A stretch of DNA of 64,000 nucleotides. Origin: Sphingomonas ginkgonis. Its GTDB lineage: Bacteria > Pseudomonadota > Alphaproteobacteria > Sphingomonadales > Sphingomonadaceae. Where the stretch lies: assembly GCF_003970925.1 (NCBI RefSeq), contig NZ_RWJF01000002.1, forward strand, positions 14,137 through 78,136, read 5' to 3'. Both the position numbers and the translations under genes were made by a program. Of this stretch, positions 40,770-48,922 are shown in pieces. Under the pieces are notes generated by a model. It was not told the origin of the DNA, did no database searches, and saw only the letters and a program-made list of their open reading frames with translations. Positions within the stretch are counted from its first letter, which is position 1, and the number at the start of each line of letters is the position of its first letter.

Positions 40770-41201
40770 ATGCTGCCACTCATGCAGCCGGTCCCGCTCG
40801 CCGACGTACCGAGGGGGACCGTTCTCCGCATCGTTGGCGCAGCAGGAGCCGGCTTTCCAAGCCCCGCCCAGGATTGGGAGGATGACGCGATAAGCCTGAT
40901 CGAGCTGCTTCGGCTCGATCGGGCGGCGAGTTTCGTGTTCCGGATCAGCGGCAGCAGCATGCTGGAGGCTGGTATCCACGATAACGACGTGGTGGTGGTC
41001 GATCGCGATATGCGTCCGGCGGAAGGGCACATAGTCATCGCGATCGTCGACGGGGGGTTCGTCTGCCGTCAGCTCGTTCACCGGCGCGGTGCTGCGTTCC
41101 TCGAGGCGCGCAATAGTCAGCAACGCTATGAGGCGACGCCAGCAGACGGGGTTGAGATATGGGGTGTCGTGCGGACCGGTGTCCGTGATTACCGGCGCTA
41201 G
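40770..41201 (+). CDS. umuD: UmuD-like S24 peptidase subunit of a translesion polymerase
   Basis: A 143-residue LexA/UmuD-fold protein. The cleavage site region AGAGFPSPAQDWEDD (cut expected between Ala27 and Gly28) and the nucleophile SGSSMLEAGI (Ser63) are clear. The position of the catalytic lysine (TVKKL in UmuD) reads FVCRQL here, with Arg100 in place of Lys, so self-cleavage may be lost or altered. The protein normally activates UmuC for mutagenic bypass once cleaved. It is followed by umuC four bases after its stop and preceded by a LexA box. Confidence 0.85.
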   Translation: MLPLMQPVPLADVPRGTVLRIVGAAGAGFPSPAQDWEDDAISLIELLRLDRAASFVFRISGSSMLEAGIHDNDVVVVDRDMRPAEGHIVIAIVDGGFVCRQLVHRRGAAFLEARNSQQRYEATPADGVEIWGVVRTGVRDYRR

Positions 41202-41205
41202 GCCC

Positions 41206-42468
41206 ATGTCCTGGGCGATCGTCGACATAGCCAATTTCTACGTCAGCGCGGAGCGGCTGTTCGATCCCTCCTTACGCGGTGTGCCGGTTATCGTCCTGTC
41301 CAACAACGACGGGTGCGCGGTCGCCCGCAGCGAGGAAGCGAAGGCGCTCCACGTCCGGATGGGTGAGCCGGTCTTCAAGATCCGCGATCGGATCAAGCGG
41401 CACGGCATCCAGCTCCGGTCTAGCAATTATGAGTTGTATTCCGACCTGAACCGGCGGTTCAACGCCGTGATTGCCGAGCACTCCGATACGGTGGAAATCT
41501 ACTCGATTGACGAGAGCTTCTTCCGGCTGCCGGTGCTGCCAAACGGCCTCGGCGATGTGAAGGTGGCGCATATGGTCCGTGAGGACATCGTCCGATCAGT
41601 CGGACTGCCGACCCGGATCGGGCTCGGCCCGACGCGCACGCTCTCGAAGGTCGCGAATGCCTTGGCAAAAGCGACCGAGAAGGTCTGGGGCGGGGTGGTC
41701 GACCTCCACGACGTAGAGTTGCGACGGCGTCTGTTCGAACATTGGCCGGTCGGGGAAGTGTGGGGGATCGGCGGTGCGCTCGAAGCGCGGCTACGGCCCC
41801 TCGGGGTGAAGACGACGGCGGATCTCGCTGCGCTGCCGCCTGCGGTCGCGCGCGATGTCGGGACGGTCGTCCTCGAACGCCTCGTGCGGGAGCTGGGCGG
41901 GGTCGAGTGCGACGACTTCAAGGTCGCTCCCGAACCGCTCAAGGCGACCGCAGTGACACGGCAGTTCGGCGAACCTGTCACCTCGCTCGTCGAGTTACGC
42001 GAGGCGATGGCACGACGTGCGGCGAGGGCGGCAGAGAAGATCCGTGCTCAAGGGTTGGCGGCGAGCCGGCTGATCGGCTTCGCCCATGGCTCCCGATACA
42101 AGCCGAACCCGCCTTCGGCGTCGCGATCGGCGCGGCTGTCGCCTCCGACCAACGATCCCCGTGTCATCGTCGGGATCGCGACAAAGATGATGGAGGCGAT
42201 GTTTGAGCCGGGCGGGGTCTATACCAAGTGCGGCGTGCTGCTGGAGGACCTGACGACGGAAGGGCGGGGCCAAGCCGACCTGTTCGCAACGCCTGACCCC
42301 AAGGCCCCGGCCTTGCTGGCAGCAATGGACGGGCTCAACGACCGCTTTGGACGCAACACCGTTGTCTTGGCAGCGCAGGGCTGCGGGGCACGATCGTTCG
42401 ACACCAAACGATCGCAAAAAAGCCCGGCCTGGACGACGCGGATCGGGGAGATACCGGTCGCTCGCTAG
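41206..42468 (+). CDS. umuC: UmuC-type Y-family DNA polymerase
   Basis: A 420-residue translesion polymerase of the PolV/UmuC family. Palm motifs include the metal-binding IVDIANFYVSAERLFDP (Asp7) and YSIDESFFRLP (Asp and Glu), with FPVIVLSNNDGCAVARSEEAK-like finger sequence. The helix-hairpin-helix region is at VWGIGGALEARLRPLG. The little-finger domain and the C-terminal segment that contacts UmuD and RecA follow. The ATG at 41206 fits the family N-terminus; longer frames overlap umuD out of phase. It forms an SOS-inducible pair with umuD. Confidence 0.93.
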   Translation: MSWAIVDIANFYVSAERLFDPSLRGVPVIVLSNNDGCAVARSEEAKALHVRMGEPVFKIRDRIKRHGIQLRSSNYELYSDLNRRFNAVIAEHSDTVEIYSIDESFFRLPVLPNGLGDVKVAHMVREDIVRSVGLPTRIGLGPTRTLSKVANALAKATEKVWGGVVDLHDVELRRRLFEHWPVGEVWGIGGALEARLRPLGVKTTADLAALPPAVARDVGTVVLERLVRELGGVECDDFKVAPEPLKATAVTRQFGEPVTSLVELREAMARRAARAAEKIRAQGLAASRLIGFAHGSRYKPNPPSASRSARLSPPTNDPRVIVGIATKMMEAMFEPGGVYTKCGVLLEDLTTEGRGQADLFATPDPKAPALLAAMDGLNDRFGRNTVVLAAQGCGARSFDTKRSQKSPAWTTRIGEIPVAR

Positions 42469-42500
42469 GCGACGTCGGTGGGATCGGTATATCTGACGCC

Positions 42501-43133
42501 ATGTGTAACCGTGCCCGCATGTCGAATGAGCCCGAGACCCTTTGGGGATCGGCCGCGAAGCTGTTCAGCGAACGACCCCGCGACAATCGGTTCGACCCTC
42601 GTGAGCTGCGCCCCAAGAGCCGCAACTATGTCATTCGCGAACAGGGCGGGGAGCGGGCCTGGGACGTGATGACCTGGGACGTGCTCGGCGGGAAAGCTGC
42701 ATGGCCGATGACCAACGTGCGCCAGCTCGGGCTTTCGCAATGGCGCAGGCTGGCAGAGAAGCCGGAGAACCGCTGCCTCGTGCCGCTGACCGAGTTTTGC
42801 GAGTTCACGCCTGACAAGCATGATCTGGGCGACGGCAAGCCTCCGCTCAAAGGGGAGATGTGGTTCGGCGTGACCGATCAGCCGGTGTTCGCGGTAGCCG
42901 GCTTCTGGCAGCGCACAGAGGGCGGAAACGGCTTTACCATGGTGACGTGCGATCCGAACACGCTGGTCGCGCCGATCCACCCCAAGGCAATGATTACGAT
43001 CCTCGCGCCCGAGGACATCGATACGTGGCTGCGCGGCTCCTATGACGATATCGTCGCCCTGCAGAAGCCCTATGATCCTGACAAGATGGCGGTGCGGGGG
43101 CCTGTCTTCCCGACCCGACGCGACGAACGCTAG
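42501..43133 (+). CDS. SRAP (HMCES/YedK-type) abasic-site protein
   Basis: A 210-residue SOS-response-associated peptidase domain protein. The catalytic Cys2 follows the initiator Met (MCNRARM), the conserved Glu is in PLTEFCEFTP, and the His in PIHPKAM completes the set. SRAP proteins form a covalent thiazolidine link with abasic sites in single-stranded DNA and so shield them. The second codon-level motif is MCNR rather than the usual MCGR. It follows umuC by 32 bases, so it probably shares the SOS-controlled transcript and protects incoming or damaged single-stranded DNA. Confidence 0.88.
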   Translation: MCNRARMSNEPETLWGSAAKLFSERPRDNRFDPRELRPKSRNYVIREQGGERAWDVMTWDVLGGKAAWPMTNVRQLGLSQWRRLAEKPENRCLVPLTEFCEFTPDKHDLGDGKPPLKGEMWFGVTDQPVFAVAGFWQRTEGGNGFTMVTCDPNTLVAPIHPKAMITILAPEDIDTWLRGSYDDIVALQKPYDPDKMAVRGPVFPTRRDER

Positions 43134-43140
43134 GCTCCGC

Positions 43141-44433
43141 CTAGCGGCTCCGATCCTTGCCGCGATCTGGCGGCGGTGTACCCGGGGAGGGTGGCAGCGC
43201 GGACGTCCCTTCGAGCGCAGCCCCGGTCTTGATCCGGTCGGCGATGAGCTGGCGGGTAGACTCCCCGACCGCGTTGACCATGCGCGCGCTTTCGCCGCGG
43301 TCACGCGCCTTCTGCATGGCGTCGTCGACGATCGCCTGGGCGGGCGCGAGACGTGGATCGGCGTGGTTCTTCTCGGCGGTGTTCTTCAGGAACGCCTCGG
43401 CAAGCCGTTCCTGGCCCGGTGAGGCACCGGGAGGTAGGATCGGCCGCTCCAGCGAGCGGATGGCGCGCTGAAGCTGTGCCGGTTGCTGCGAGTTGATCTG
43501 CGAGCCGAGCGCAGCTCCGATCTCACGCACGCGCTCGAGCGGGGTTTGCTGGGGCGTGATGACCGCATCGACCTGCCGGACGCCGAGATAGGTGAGCAGG
43601 TGCGATTGATAGATCGGCCCCTTGGCGTGACGGACGTAGGCCAGCTCGGTGCGCGCATTGGCGATGGTCGCGGACGACGCGCCTTCCTTGACGAGACTGC
43701 GCAGCCGGTCGGCCGCCTGATGACGCGCAGCGGGGAGGTAGCGTTCCAGCTCCTCGCGCGCCTTGCCGAGCGTCACCCGGTAACGCTGTCCCTCGGGTGG
43801 CGCGCGCTGGGGCAGCAAGGCGATCCCGGCGGGGCCGATACGCGCTTCGGGCGCGAGGTCGCGCCGGATCGCCGTCTCAGCGAGCACCGCCGCCATGGGT
43901 CGGTGATCGCCGGTGAGGAAGCCGTGCCGGGACGCATCCATCCAGGCGGTCTTGTCAATCGAGGCGATCCGGATCGGGTGGCCAGCATCGCGCGCGAGCT
44001 GGGCGGCGTGATGGCGCATCGTCCGCCCGTTGCCCTCGCGAAAGGGGTGGATGGCGTTCATTTCGTTGATGTGGTTGCCGAGCCGGTCGAAAAACTCGTC
44101 ACGGGTGAGGCCCTTCAGGGTGTCACCCGTGCTGATATCGGCGAAGCGCTTGTCGAGTTCGCGCGCAATGTAGGGGACGTGCGCGAAGTTTGACCCGCCC
44201 TTGGCGATGTTGACGCTACGGTCCTGGCCTGCCCACTCGTACAGGTCCTGGAAGAGATGCCGATGGAGAGCGCGATAGCCGTCTGCCGTGGTCGGAAAGG
44301 TCAGGCGCGCGGCTTCGGCCCCCCGCGCCTGGGTCAGTCTCCGCTCGGCTTCTGTGAGGGTCTTGTCGTCCGTGATCCCAAGCCGGTTCCGAAGTGTGTC
44401 CGTATCGGGATAGGTGTAGGGATCGTCTGCCAA
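43141..44433 (-). CDS. Fic-domain toxin of the VbhT/BepA type
   Basis: A 430-residue protein with an N-terminal Fic domain (about residues 1-200). The canonical HPFREGNGR motif is at 129-137 and the flap region is GSNFAHVPYIA. The long C-terminal helical region resembles the delivery-type domains of conjugation-linked Fic toxins. Fic enzymes of this kind AMPylate targets such as gyrase. The TTG at 44433 is chosen because it follows the antitoxin stop by two bases. The antitoxin gene is immediately upstream, the usual VbhA-VbhT order. Confidence 0.85.
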   Translation of the reverse strand: MADDPYTYPDTDTLRNRLGITDDKTLTEAERRLTQARGAEAARLTFPTTADGYRALHRHLFQDLYEWAGQDRSVNIAKGGSNFAHVPYIARELDKRFADISTGDTLKGLTRDEFFDRLGNHINEMNAIHPFREGNGRTMRHHAAQLARDAGHPIRIASIDKTAWMDASRHGFLTGDHRPMAAVLAETAIRRDLAPEARIGPAGIALLPQRAPPEGQRYRVTLGKAREELERYLPAARHQAADRLRSLVKEGASSATIANARTELAYVRHAKGPIYQSHLLTYLGVRQVDAVITPQQTPLERVREIGAALGSQINSQQPAQLQRAIRSLERPILPPGASPGQERLAEAFLKNTAEKNHADPRLAPAQAIVDDAMQKARDRGESARMVNAVGESTRQLIADRIKTGAALEGTSALPPSPGTPPPDRGKDRSR

Positions 44434-44435
44434 GG

Positions 44436-44693
44436 TCAGGCTGCGATCTGGCTGGTTCCTGGCTTGTAGAGGCCTAGGATGATGGACGGCATGAGCGAGG
44501 GCGGCACGCCCTCGTCCAGCATCATCGCGAACATCGCGTCCTCGTCGCCGGTCGGCGTCATGTCCTCGATGACGAGGTTGGCGCGCGCCTCGGCAACGTC
44601 CTCGCGCCACAACGCGATCTGCTCGGCCGTGCCGCGCTCGAACGTCATCGAGCGGATACGGCCGCGCAGCACCTCAAGATCGATCTGGCTCAT
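44436..44693 (-). CDS. VbhA-like antitoxin of the Fic protein
   Basis: An 85-residue protein matching the small helical VbhA antitoxins in size and position, with a helix ARANLVIEDMTPTGDEDAMF and a C-terminal helix DEGVPPSLMPSIILGL. Class I Fic antitoxins use a (S/T)xxxE(G/N) motif to block ATP placement. Here the site reads NxxxED (Asn39, Glu43, Asp44), which keeps the Glu finger but changes the flanking residues. The ATG at 44693 has a GGAAGGATACG ribosome site. It is coupled to the Fic gene. Confidence 0.75.
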   Translation of the reverse strand: MSQIDLEVLRGRIRSMTFERGTAEQIALWREDVAEARANLVIEDMTPTGDEDAMFAMMLDEGVPPSLMPSIILGLYKPGTSQIAA

Positions 44694-44776
44694 GACGTAT
44701 CCTTCCGTCGTTAACCCTACGCTCAACGGCGCGATTCCTCAACAAATCACTGCCTAATACCAATGAGCCGAAGGGG

Positions 44777-45163
44777 TTAGTATTCGCTCGCAAGCATGAT
44801 GGTGAGCACCCGCTTGGTCAGCCGCTCGTCCCATGGCGCTTCGCTGCCGTAGGTGAGGCTCGGGTCGTAATAGTCGACTTTCCAGAACACAGTCTGGGCA
44901 ATGGCCCCGACGTCGTCTGGCCGGTCCTCCGACCACGCTCCGCTCGCGAGCTTATAGACCGCGCCAAAGTCGTGCTCCCCATACGGATCGTTGTCGCCGT
45001 CGAACCGCGAATATCGGGTAATCGCGACCAGTGCCGCAAGACGGTCCAGCTCTGTCAGCGACTGGAATCCGATCGTGACGTTGGCGAGGCTGGCGGTGCC
45101 GGGGTTCTGGCGGACCGCGTCGTTGAGACGGCGGATGGTGTCGATCTGCTCGGGGGTTGCCAT
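44777..45163 (-). CDS. DUF3768-domain protein
   Basis: A 128-residue plasmid-type protein. The DUF3768 signature is visible as a short helix IDTIRRLNDAVRQNPG, then FQSLTELDRLAALVAI and FDGDNDPYGEHDFGAV, ending with KRVLTIMLASEY. These proteins are common in alphaproteobacterial conjugative plasmids, and their function is unknown. The ATG at 45163 has an AGGAGGATCAAGCC leader. A copy of the three-hairpin element (45187-45410) lies directly upstream, as for the ParB-like and ardC operons. Confidence 0.85.
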   Translation of the reverse strand: MATPEQIDTIRRLNDAVRQNPGTASLANVTIGFQSLTELDRLAALVAITRYSRFDGDNDPYGEHDFGAVYKLASGAWSEDRPDDVGAIAQTVFWKVDYYDPSLTYGSEAPWDERLTKRVLTIMLASEY

Positions 45164-45186
45164 GGCTTGATCCTCCTTCTTGGCAT

Positions 45187-45410
45187 GGGCCGCAAGGCCA
45201 CTCGGCCTCACGGCCCTGCCTGTCCGGCGAGGACGGGATGGGGAGGGGCAGCGAGAATCTTGGAAAGCTGGCGCGGGCGAGCCGCCCTAGCGCGGCCGGC
45301 CCTTTGGGTCGGGTGCCGCGCTCGGCGGATTACACGGGCGGCAAGATTGTCGTTCGGGAACGAAAGGGCGGAGCCCTTGGCGTTCCCCGCGGCGAAGCCG
45401 CCATCGCAAC
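45187..45410 (-). repeat. Three-hairpin leader element, copy A (upstream of DUF3768)
   Basis: First of three related elements. Hairpin 1: GGGCCG...CGGCCC (45187-45216) with an inner AGGCC/GGCCT stem. Hairpin 2: CCGCC and GCGCGGC pair with GCCGCGC and GGCGG (45282-45328), and the inner stem has GGCCC/GGGTC with a TTT loop. Hairpin 3: GGGAAC/GTTCCC enclosing AAGGGC-GGA-GCCCTT (about 45356-45386). The inner stem of hairpin 2 differs from copies B and C yet stays paired, which supports a conserved structure. The gene start is 24 bases from hairpin 1. Confidence 0.75.
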
Positions 45411-45496
45411 AGCGCCCACCCCCGGTGGTCATTACTGAGCCGGTCGCCAATCGGAGATCGCGCGGCTATCCAGGCGTCCTGATTTGGGAGAACACC

Positions 45497-45773
45497 ATGA
45501 ACAATGCCGAACTTGCCGAGACGCTGGTTGCGAACCACAACCTGAGCAAGGCCGATGCCCGCAAGGTCGTGGACGATCTGATGGCCGCGATCGTCGCGGC
45601 CGCAGCGAAGGGCGAGGAGGTGTCCTTGTCCGGCTTCGGCAAGTTCAAGGATCAAGGACAGCCCGGCGCGCGAAGGGCGCAATCCTTCCAACGGCGAGAC
45701 CATTCAGATCGCAGCCTCGAAGAAGCTGACGTTCGTCCCCGCCAAGGCGGTCAAGGATGCGCTGAACGGCTGA
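45497..45773 (+). pseudogene. HU-family DNA-binding protein, frameshifted
   Basis: The ATG at 45497 starts an HU-like protein (MNNAELAETLVANHNLSKAD, then VSLSGFGKFK). After FGKFK the frame changes. One base later the usual HU end can be read: KDSPAREGRNPSNGETIQIA and KLTFVPAKAVKDALNG with a stop at 45771. The break is where KVKD is expected; the DNA reads AAGGATCAAGGAC, so one extra A explains it. HU proteins bend and compact DNA. With one base corrected the gene would give a 91-residue, ordinary HU protein. Confidence 0.8.
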
Positions 45774-45846
45774 GCCGTGTGTGGCTGCGCCGATCGCGCA
45801 GCCACCTTCGCGAATACGCGACTTTCTGCTTTCGTTCTCGGTGCCG

Positions 45847-46350
45847 ATGATTCAGAATCCGGCCATGCCGATCATGCCGGAACATCGTTGGCTCTACCCG
45901 ATCGACTGGCCGGAGCTGTCGAAGATGATCCGGTTCGGCCGGGCCGGGGGTCGGTGCGAGCATTGCCGGCGCCCGCACGGGGCTCGCGTCTTCCATCTTG
46001 GTGACGGGCGATGGTGGGATGCCGATCGCCGCCAGTGGCGCGACGGGCGGGGACGCCGCATCCGGGTTGCCGGTGCGGACATCGCCGCGATCGTTCGGCT
46101 CACCCGAGTGTATATCGCCTGCGCGCACCTGAACCACGATCCGACCGACAACGGACCGCGCAACCTCGCCGCGCTTTGTCAGCGCTGCCACATGATCCAC
46201 GACGCCGCCGAGCATCGCCGGCGTCGCTGGTACAACGCCTATCGGAGGCGCGCGCTCGGAGATTTGCTGGCGCTCCTCGATAGAATGCCGACCGTCAGCA
46301 TGCAGGGTGTGCCACGTGGCACACCTCTCCAGCAGCTCACTACCGCCTAA
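45847..46350 (+). CDS. HNH-type nuclease-like protein
   Basis: A 167-residue protein with a zinc-binding HNH-like core. A first cysteine pair is in GRCEHCRRPHG, and the later ACAHLNHDPTDNGPRNLAALC with CQRCHMIHD carries the Asn, His and second cysteine pair. The ATG at 45847 is a conservative choice; GTG at 45781 or ATG at 45865 are alternatives. The 3' end contains a copy of the parS-like palindrome (46306-46325). It may be an endonuclease of the homing or restriction type, but no substrate can be named. Confidence 0.7.
   Translation: MIQNPAMPIMPEHRWLYPIDWPELSKMIRFGRAGGRCEHCRRPHGARVFHLGDGRWWDADRRQWRDGRGRRIRVAGADIAAIVRLTRVYIACAHLNHDPTDNGPRNLAALCQRCHMIHDAAEHRRRRWYNAYRRRALGDLLALLDRMPTVSMQGVPRGTPLQQLTTA
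46306..46325. repeat. parS-like palindrome, copy 3
   Basis: Core TGTGCCACGTGGCACA at 46308-46323 with GG and CC flanks gives a 20-bp perfect palindrome. It lies in the 3' end of the HNH gene, between that gene and the convergent ParB-like gene. It translates within the HNH protein as a low-complexity tail, so the DNA function is likely to dominate. Confidence 0.7.
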
Positions 46351-46529
46351 TCCTTGTCGCGACACGACGTCGCCACGGCGCCGCCCGGCCTCGTGTCGGG
46401 CGGCGCCCCGCGGACCTGAAAGGGCTGCGGGCGCGCCAGTCCGCCAGGGCTGGCGCGCCGGCGATGGGGCCGCTGGCGTTGAAAAGGGAGGGAAGGGGGC
46501 CGATTATTACCGGCCCCCGGCCTTGCTGT

Positions 46530-48368
46530 TTAGGCCAGTTCCTCGTCGGTCATGTCCTCCTGCTCGCCGCCGTCCTCGCCCATGTCGGCGTCGAAGTCCT
46601 CTGGCTCGCGCTCGGCCCGGTCGAAGACACCGATGCGCATGGGAGCGGGAAGCCAACGGGCGGGCAACCGCTCGGACACGTTCACGGCAAGGTCGGCCTT
46701 CTTCTTGATGGTCGCGCAATTCTCGGCGCTCGGCGCGCCCACTTCCTCGCGCAGCAGATCGATCATCGCGGCACGGCGCATCTTGTCGAACAGGCCGATG
46801 GGAGCGGTCCAGCGCGATGCGATGTCTACGCCGCTCGCGCGAGCGATCTGCTCGAAATGGTGGTGCCGCTGGCCGGGAGAGCCGCCGGCGAACACCGTGC
46901 CGTCCACCGTCATCGCGACAAGCCCGGCGAGCAACGCCGCCTTGTCCTCGGCGGTCATGGTCCGGATCGCCTCAAGCCGGCCCTCGGCAGGAATGGCGGC
47001 GAAGCGGGTCGCCATCATGTCCTCGACCGAACGCACGTCGCTGGTCGCCATCAACTCGTCGGGCACGTCGGTCGCCACGGCCTTGGCCTGAACCTCTAAA
47101 GCCATCTGGTAGCTGTGCGCGCCGTGGAGCAACTGGCCCGCAAGGCTGTCGAGCACGATGTCCAGCGCCAGCGCGGGGTCGGCTGCGATCGCCTCCTGCA
47201 CGATCCGCGTCTTAATCCGGGTGAGGTCGGCGAACAGGCTGTTGCCGTAGAGCGGGATCGGACCGTCATGGCTGGCCTTGGGCTTGGGCTCCGCCTTGGC
47301 GCGGTAGAAGCTCTTGCCGAGTGATCCGTCGTGCGCGACCCATAGCGCGACGCCGCCCACGGCCACCTGCTCGCGATTGAAGGCGCGCAAACCTTCGGTG
47401 ATCGCGTCCCGCTCGTCGGTGAGCGGGTCGATGCGTTCATTGTCCTCGCCCTCGGCTGCGGCAATCGCCTCGATCTCGGCGTCGATGGCGGCAAGCCGCT
47501 CCGTCTCGGCCTCGGTCGGCTCACGGGTCGCCGGATACATGCTGGCCTTCATGTAGAGGTCGTAGGGCCGTTCCAGCGCAGCGCGGACTTCATGCCACCC
47601 GATAGTGCGATACTCGTCCGCTAGTGCGTCCAGCTTCTCCTCCGCCAGTTCGCGCACAAGCTCGGGGTCGTCCGCGAACCCTTCGGCTCCTTGGCTGAAC
47701 AGATCGATGGTGATGGTGCCGCCCTTGGCCTCATAAGCGTCCCGCCCGACGAACAGGAACGCGCCGCTGGTGGTGTCGACCTTCTCGGTGGTGAGCATCC
47801 GACGGATGGTGTGGGCGTGGCCGTTCGCCGCCTTGCAGACCTTGGTCTGTTGATCGTGATCGTCGGTGAGGGTGAGCGCGCGCGCCGCCTCAAGGCTCAA
47901 CTGGTCCTTGGCGATCAGGTCGATCAGCGCCGGGGCGAGCGCAGACAGGCGGAGCATCTTGTAAACGAAGCTGACCGCCTGACCGAACCGGGCGGCGATC
48001 TCCTCGGCGTCCATGCCGGTATCGCGGAGCGCGGCGAAGGCGCGGATGCTGTCGGCGGGGTGCATGTCCTCGCGCTGGAAGTTCTCCGCCAGCGACAGCT
48101 CGATGGCTTCTTCTTTGGTCCGCAGCTCGACGGGAAATGTGTCACTGCTCTTGATCCGCTTGCGCTTCGCCAGAATTTTGAGTGCGCGGTAACGCCGCCC
48201 TCCGGCGAAAATCCACAACAGGCCGTCGTCCTCATAGGCCACGAGGTTCTGCAACAGGCCGTGTGCCTCGATGTCGTCGGCCATCGCCTCGACGGCAGAT
48301 GGCTTCACGCGGCGCTGGTTGAGCGGGGAAAGGCGAAGCTGGGAGAGCTTGGGATGGATGATAGCCAT
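46530..48368 (-). CDS. Large ParB/RepB/Spo0J-family protein (612 residues)
   Basis: The N-terminal 200 residues form a ParB domain: LSQLRLSPLNQRRVKPSAVE, the box FAGGRRYRALKILAKR and ENFQREDMHPADSIRAFAAL, followed by an HTH (FGQAVSFVYKMLRLSALAP). The remaining 400 residues are a plasmid-specific extension seen in large ParB-like proteins of alphaproteobacterial plasmids, with an acidic C-terminus. It is distinct from the classical ParB at 10.5 kb and has no ParA partner. It follows a 63-residue gene and a copy of the three-hairpin element. A role in early plasmid maintenance or gene control is suspected. The ATG at 48368 starts right before MAIIHPKL. Confidence 0.85.
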   Translation of the reverse strand: MAIIHPKLSQLRLSPLNQRRVKPSAVEAMADDIEAHGLLQNLVAYEDDGLLWIFAGGRRYRALKILAKRKRIKSSDTFPVELRTKEEAIELSLAENFQREDMHPADSIRAFAALRDTGMDAEEIAARFGQAVSFVYKMLRLSALAPALIDLIAKDQLSLEAARALTLTDDHDQQTKVCKAANGHAHTIRRMLTTEKVDTTSGAFLFVGRDAYEAKGGTITIDLFSQGAEGFADDPELVRELAEEKLDALADEYRTIGWHEVRAALERPYDLYMKASMYPATREPTEAETERLAAIDAEIEAIAAAEGEDNERIDPLTDERDAITEGLRAFNREQVAVGGVALWVAHDGSLGKSFYRAKAEPKPKASHDGPIPLYGNSLFADLTRIKTRIVQEAIAADPALALDIVLDSLAGQLLHGAHSYQMALEVQAKAVATDVPDELMATSDVRSVEDMMATRFAAIPAEGRLEAIRTMTAEDKAALLAGLVAMTVDGTVFAGGSPGQRHHHFEQIARASGVDIASRWTAPIGLFDKMRRAAMIDLLREEVGAPSAENCATIKKKADLAVNVSERLPARWLPAPMRIGVFDRAEREPEDFDADMGEDGGEQEDMTDEELA

Positions 48369-48411
48369 GATGATGCTCCATGATCTGAATGGAATTGCTG
48401 CTGGGAGGGGG

Positions 48412-48603
48412 TCAGCCTTCGAGGCTCGCGAGTTCGTCGAACTCGGCCGAGGCGCGTTGCGCGCTGCCGCCTGCGTAGGTGACGCCGGTGCGCGGATAGA
48501 AGAACACGCGCTCACCCTTGCGGTAGGGGGTGCCGTCGGCGCTGGTGCCGGGGGACTTCGCCCGTTTCCAGTACGGGTCGCCAGTGTATCGGGTGTAAGC
48601 CAT
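48412..48603 (-). CDS. Small conserved plasmid protein, unknown function
   Basis: A 63-residue ORF rich in aromatic and polar residues (AYTRYTGDPYWKRAKSPGTS, then YRKGERVFFYPRTGVTYAGG). No family is recognised. The ribosome site is strong (GAAAGAAGGAGAAAGGACA before ATG). It precedes the 612-residue ParB-like gene by 43 bases on the same strand and lies 24 bases after hairpin 1 of element copy B, so it is the first gene of that operon. Confidence 0.65.
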   Translation of the reverse strand: MAYTRYTGDPYWKRAKSPGTSADGTPYRKGERVFFYPRTGVTYAGGSAQRASAEFDELASLEG

Positions 48604-48627
48604 TGTCCTTTCTCCTTCTTTCGAGGC

Positions 48628-48865
48628 GCAGCCGGTTGCCGCTGCAACCGGGTCTGCCTCTCCGGCGAGGAGCGGGATGGGGAGGGAGGAGCGAAATCGA
48701 TGGCCTGGCGCGGGCAGGCCGCCCTAGCGCGGCCGACGCCTACAAGGCGTCGGGTGCCGCGCTTGGCGGACCACACGGGGCTGTCGATTTTGCTTCGGGA
48801 ACGAAAGGGCAGCAGCCCTTGGTGTTCCCCGCGTCAGCGGGCCTCCGGGGGAGGGCCGCGGCGCC
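48628..48865 (-). repeat. Three-hairpin leader element, copy B (upstream of the ParB-like operon)
   Basis: Second copy of the element. Hairpin 1 is CCGGTTGC-CGCT-GCAACCGG (48631-48650). Hairpin 2 pairs CCGCC and GCGCGGC with GCCGCGC and GGCGG, and its inner stem is a perfect CGACGCC-TACAA-GGCGTCG. Hairpin 3 is GGGAAC...GTTCCC enclosing AAGGGC-AGCA-GCCCTT. A short CCTCC/GGAGG hairpin follows. The parS-like palindrome (48901) lies 36 bases beyond. Compared with copies A and C the loops and inner stems vary but pairing is kept. Confidence 0.78.
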
Positions 48866-48900
48866 CTGCGCAGCGACGTCGCGCCGCTTGGCGCGGCAAT

Positions 48901-48922
48901 AGGTGTGCCACGTGGCACACCT
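48901..48922. repeat. parS-like palindrome, copy 4 (longest)
   Basis: A 22-bp perfect palindrome with core TGTGCCACGTGGCACA at 48904-48919 and AGG/CCT flanks, the most extended of the six copies. It lies about 300 bases upstream of the 63-residue gene start, just past element copy B. The same arrangement recurs upstream of ardC (52459), so it may regulate both transcripts. Confidence 0.75.
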
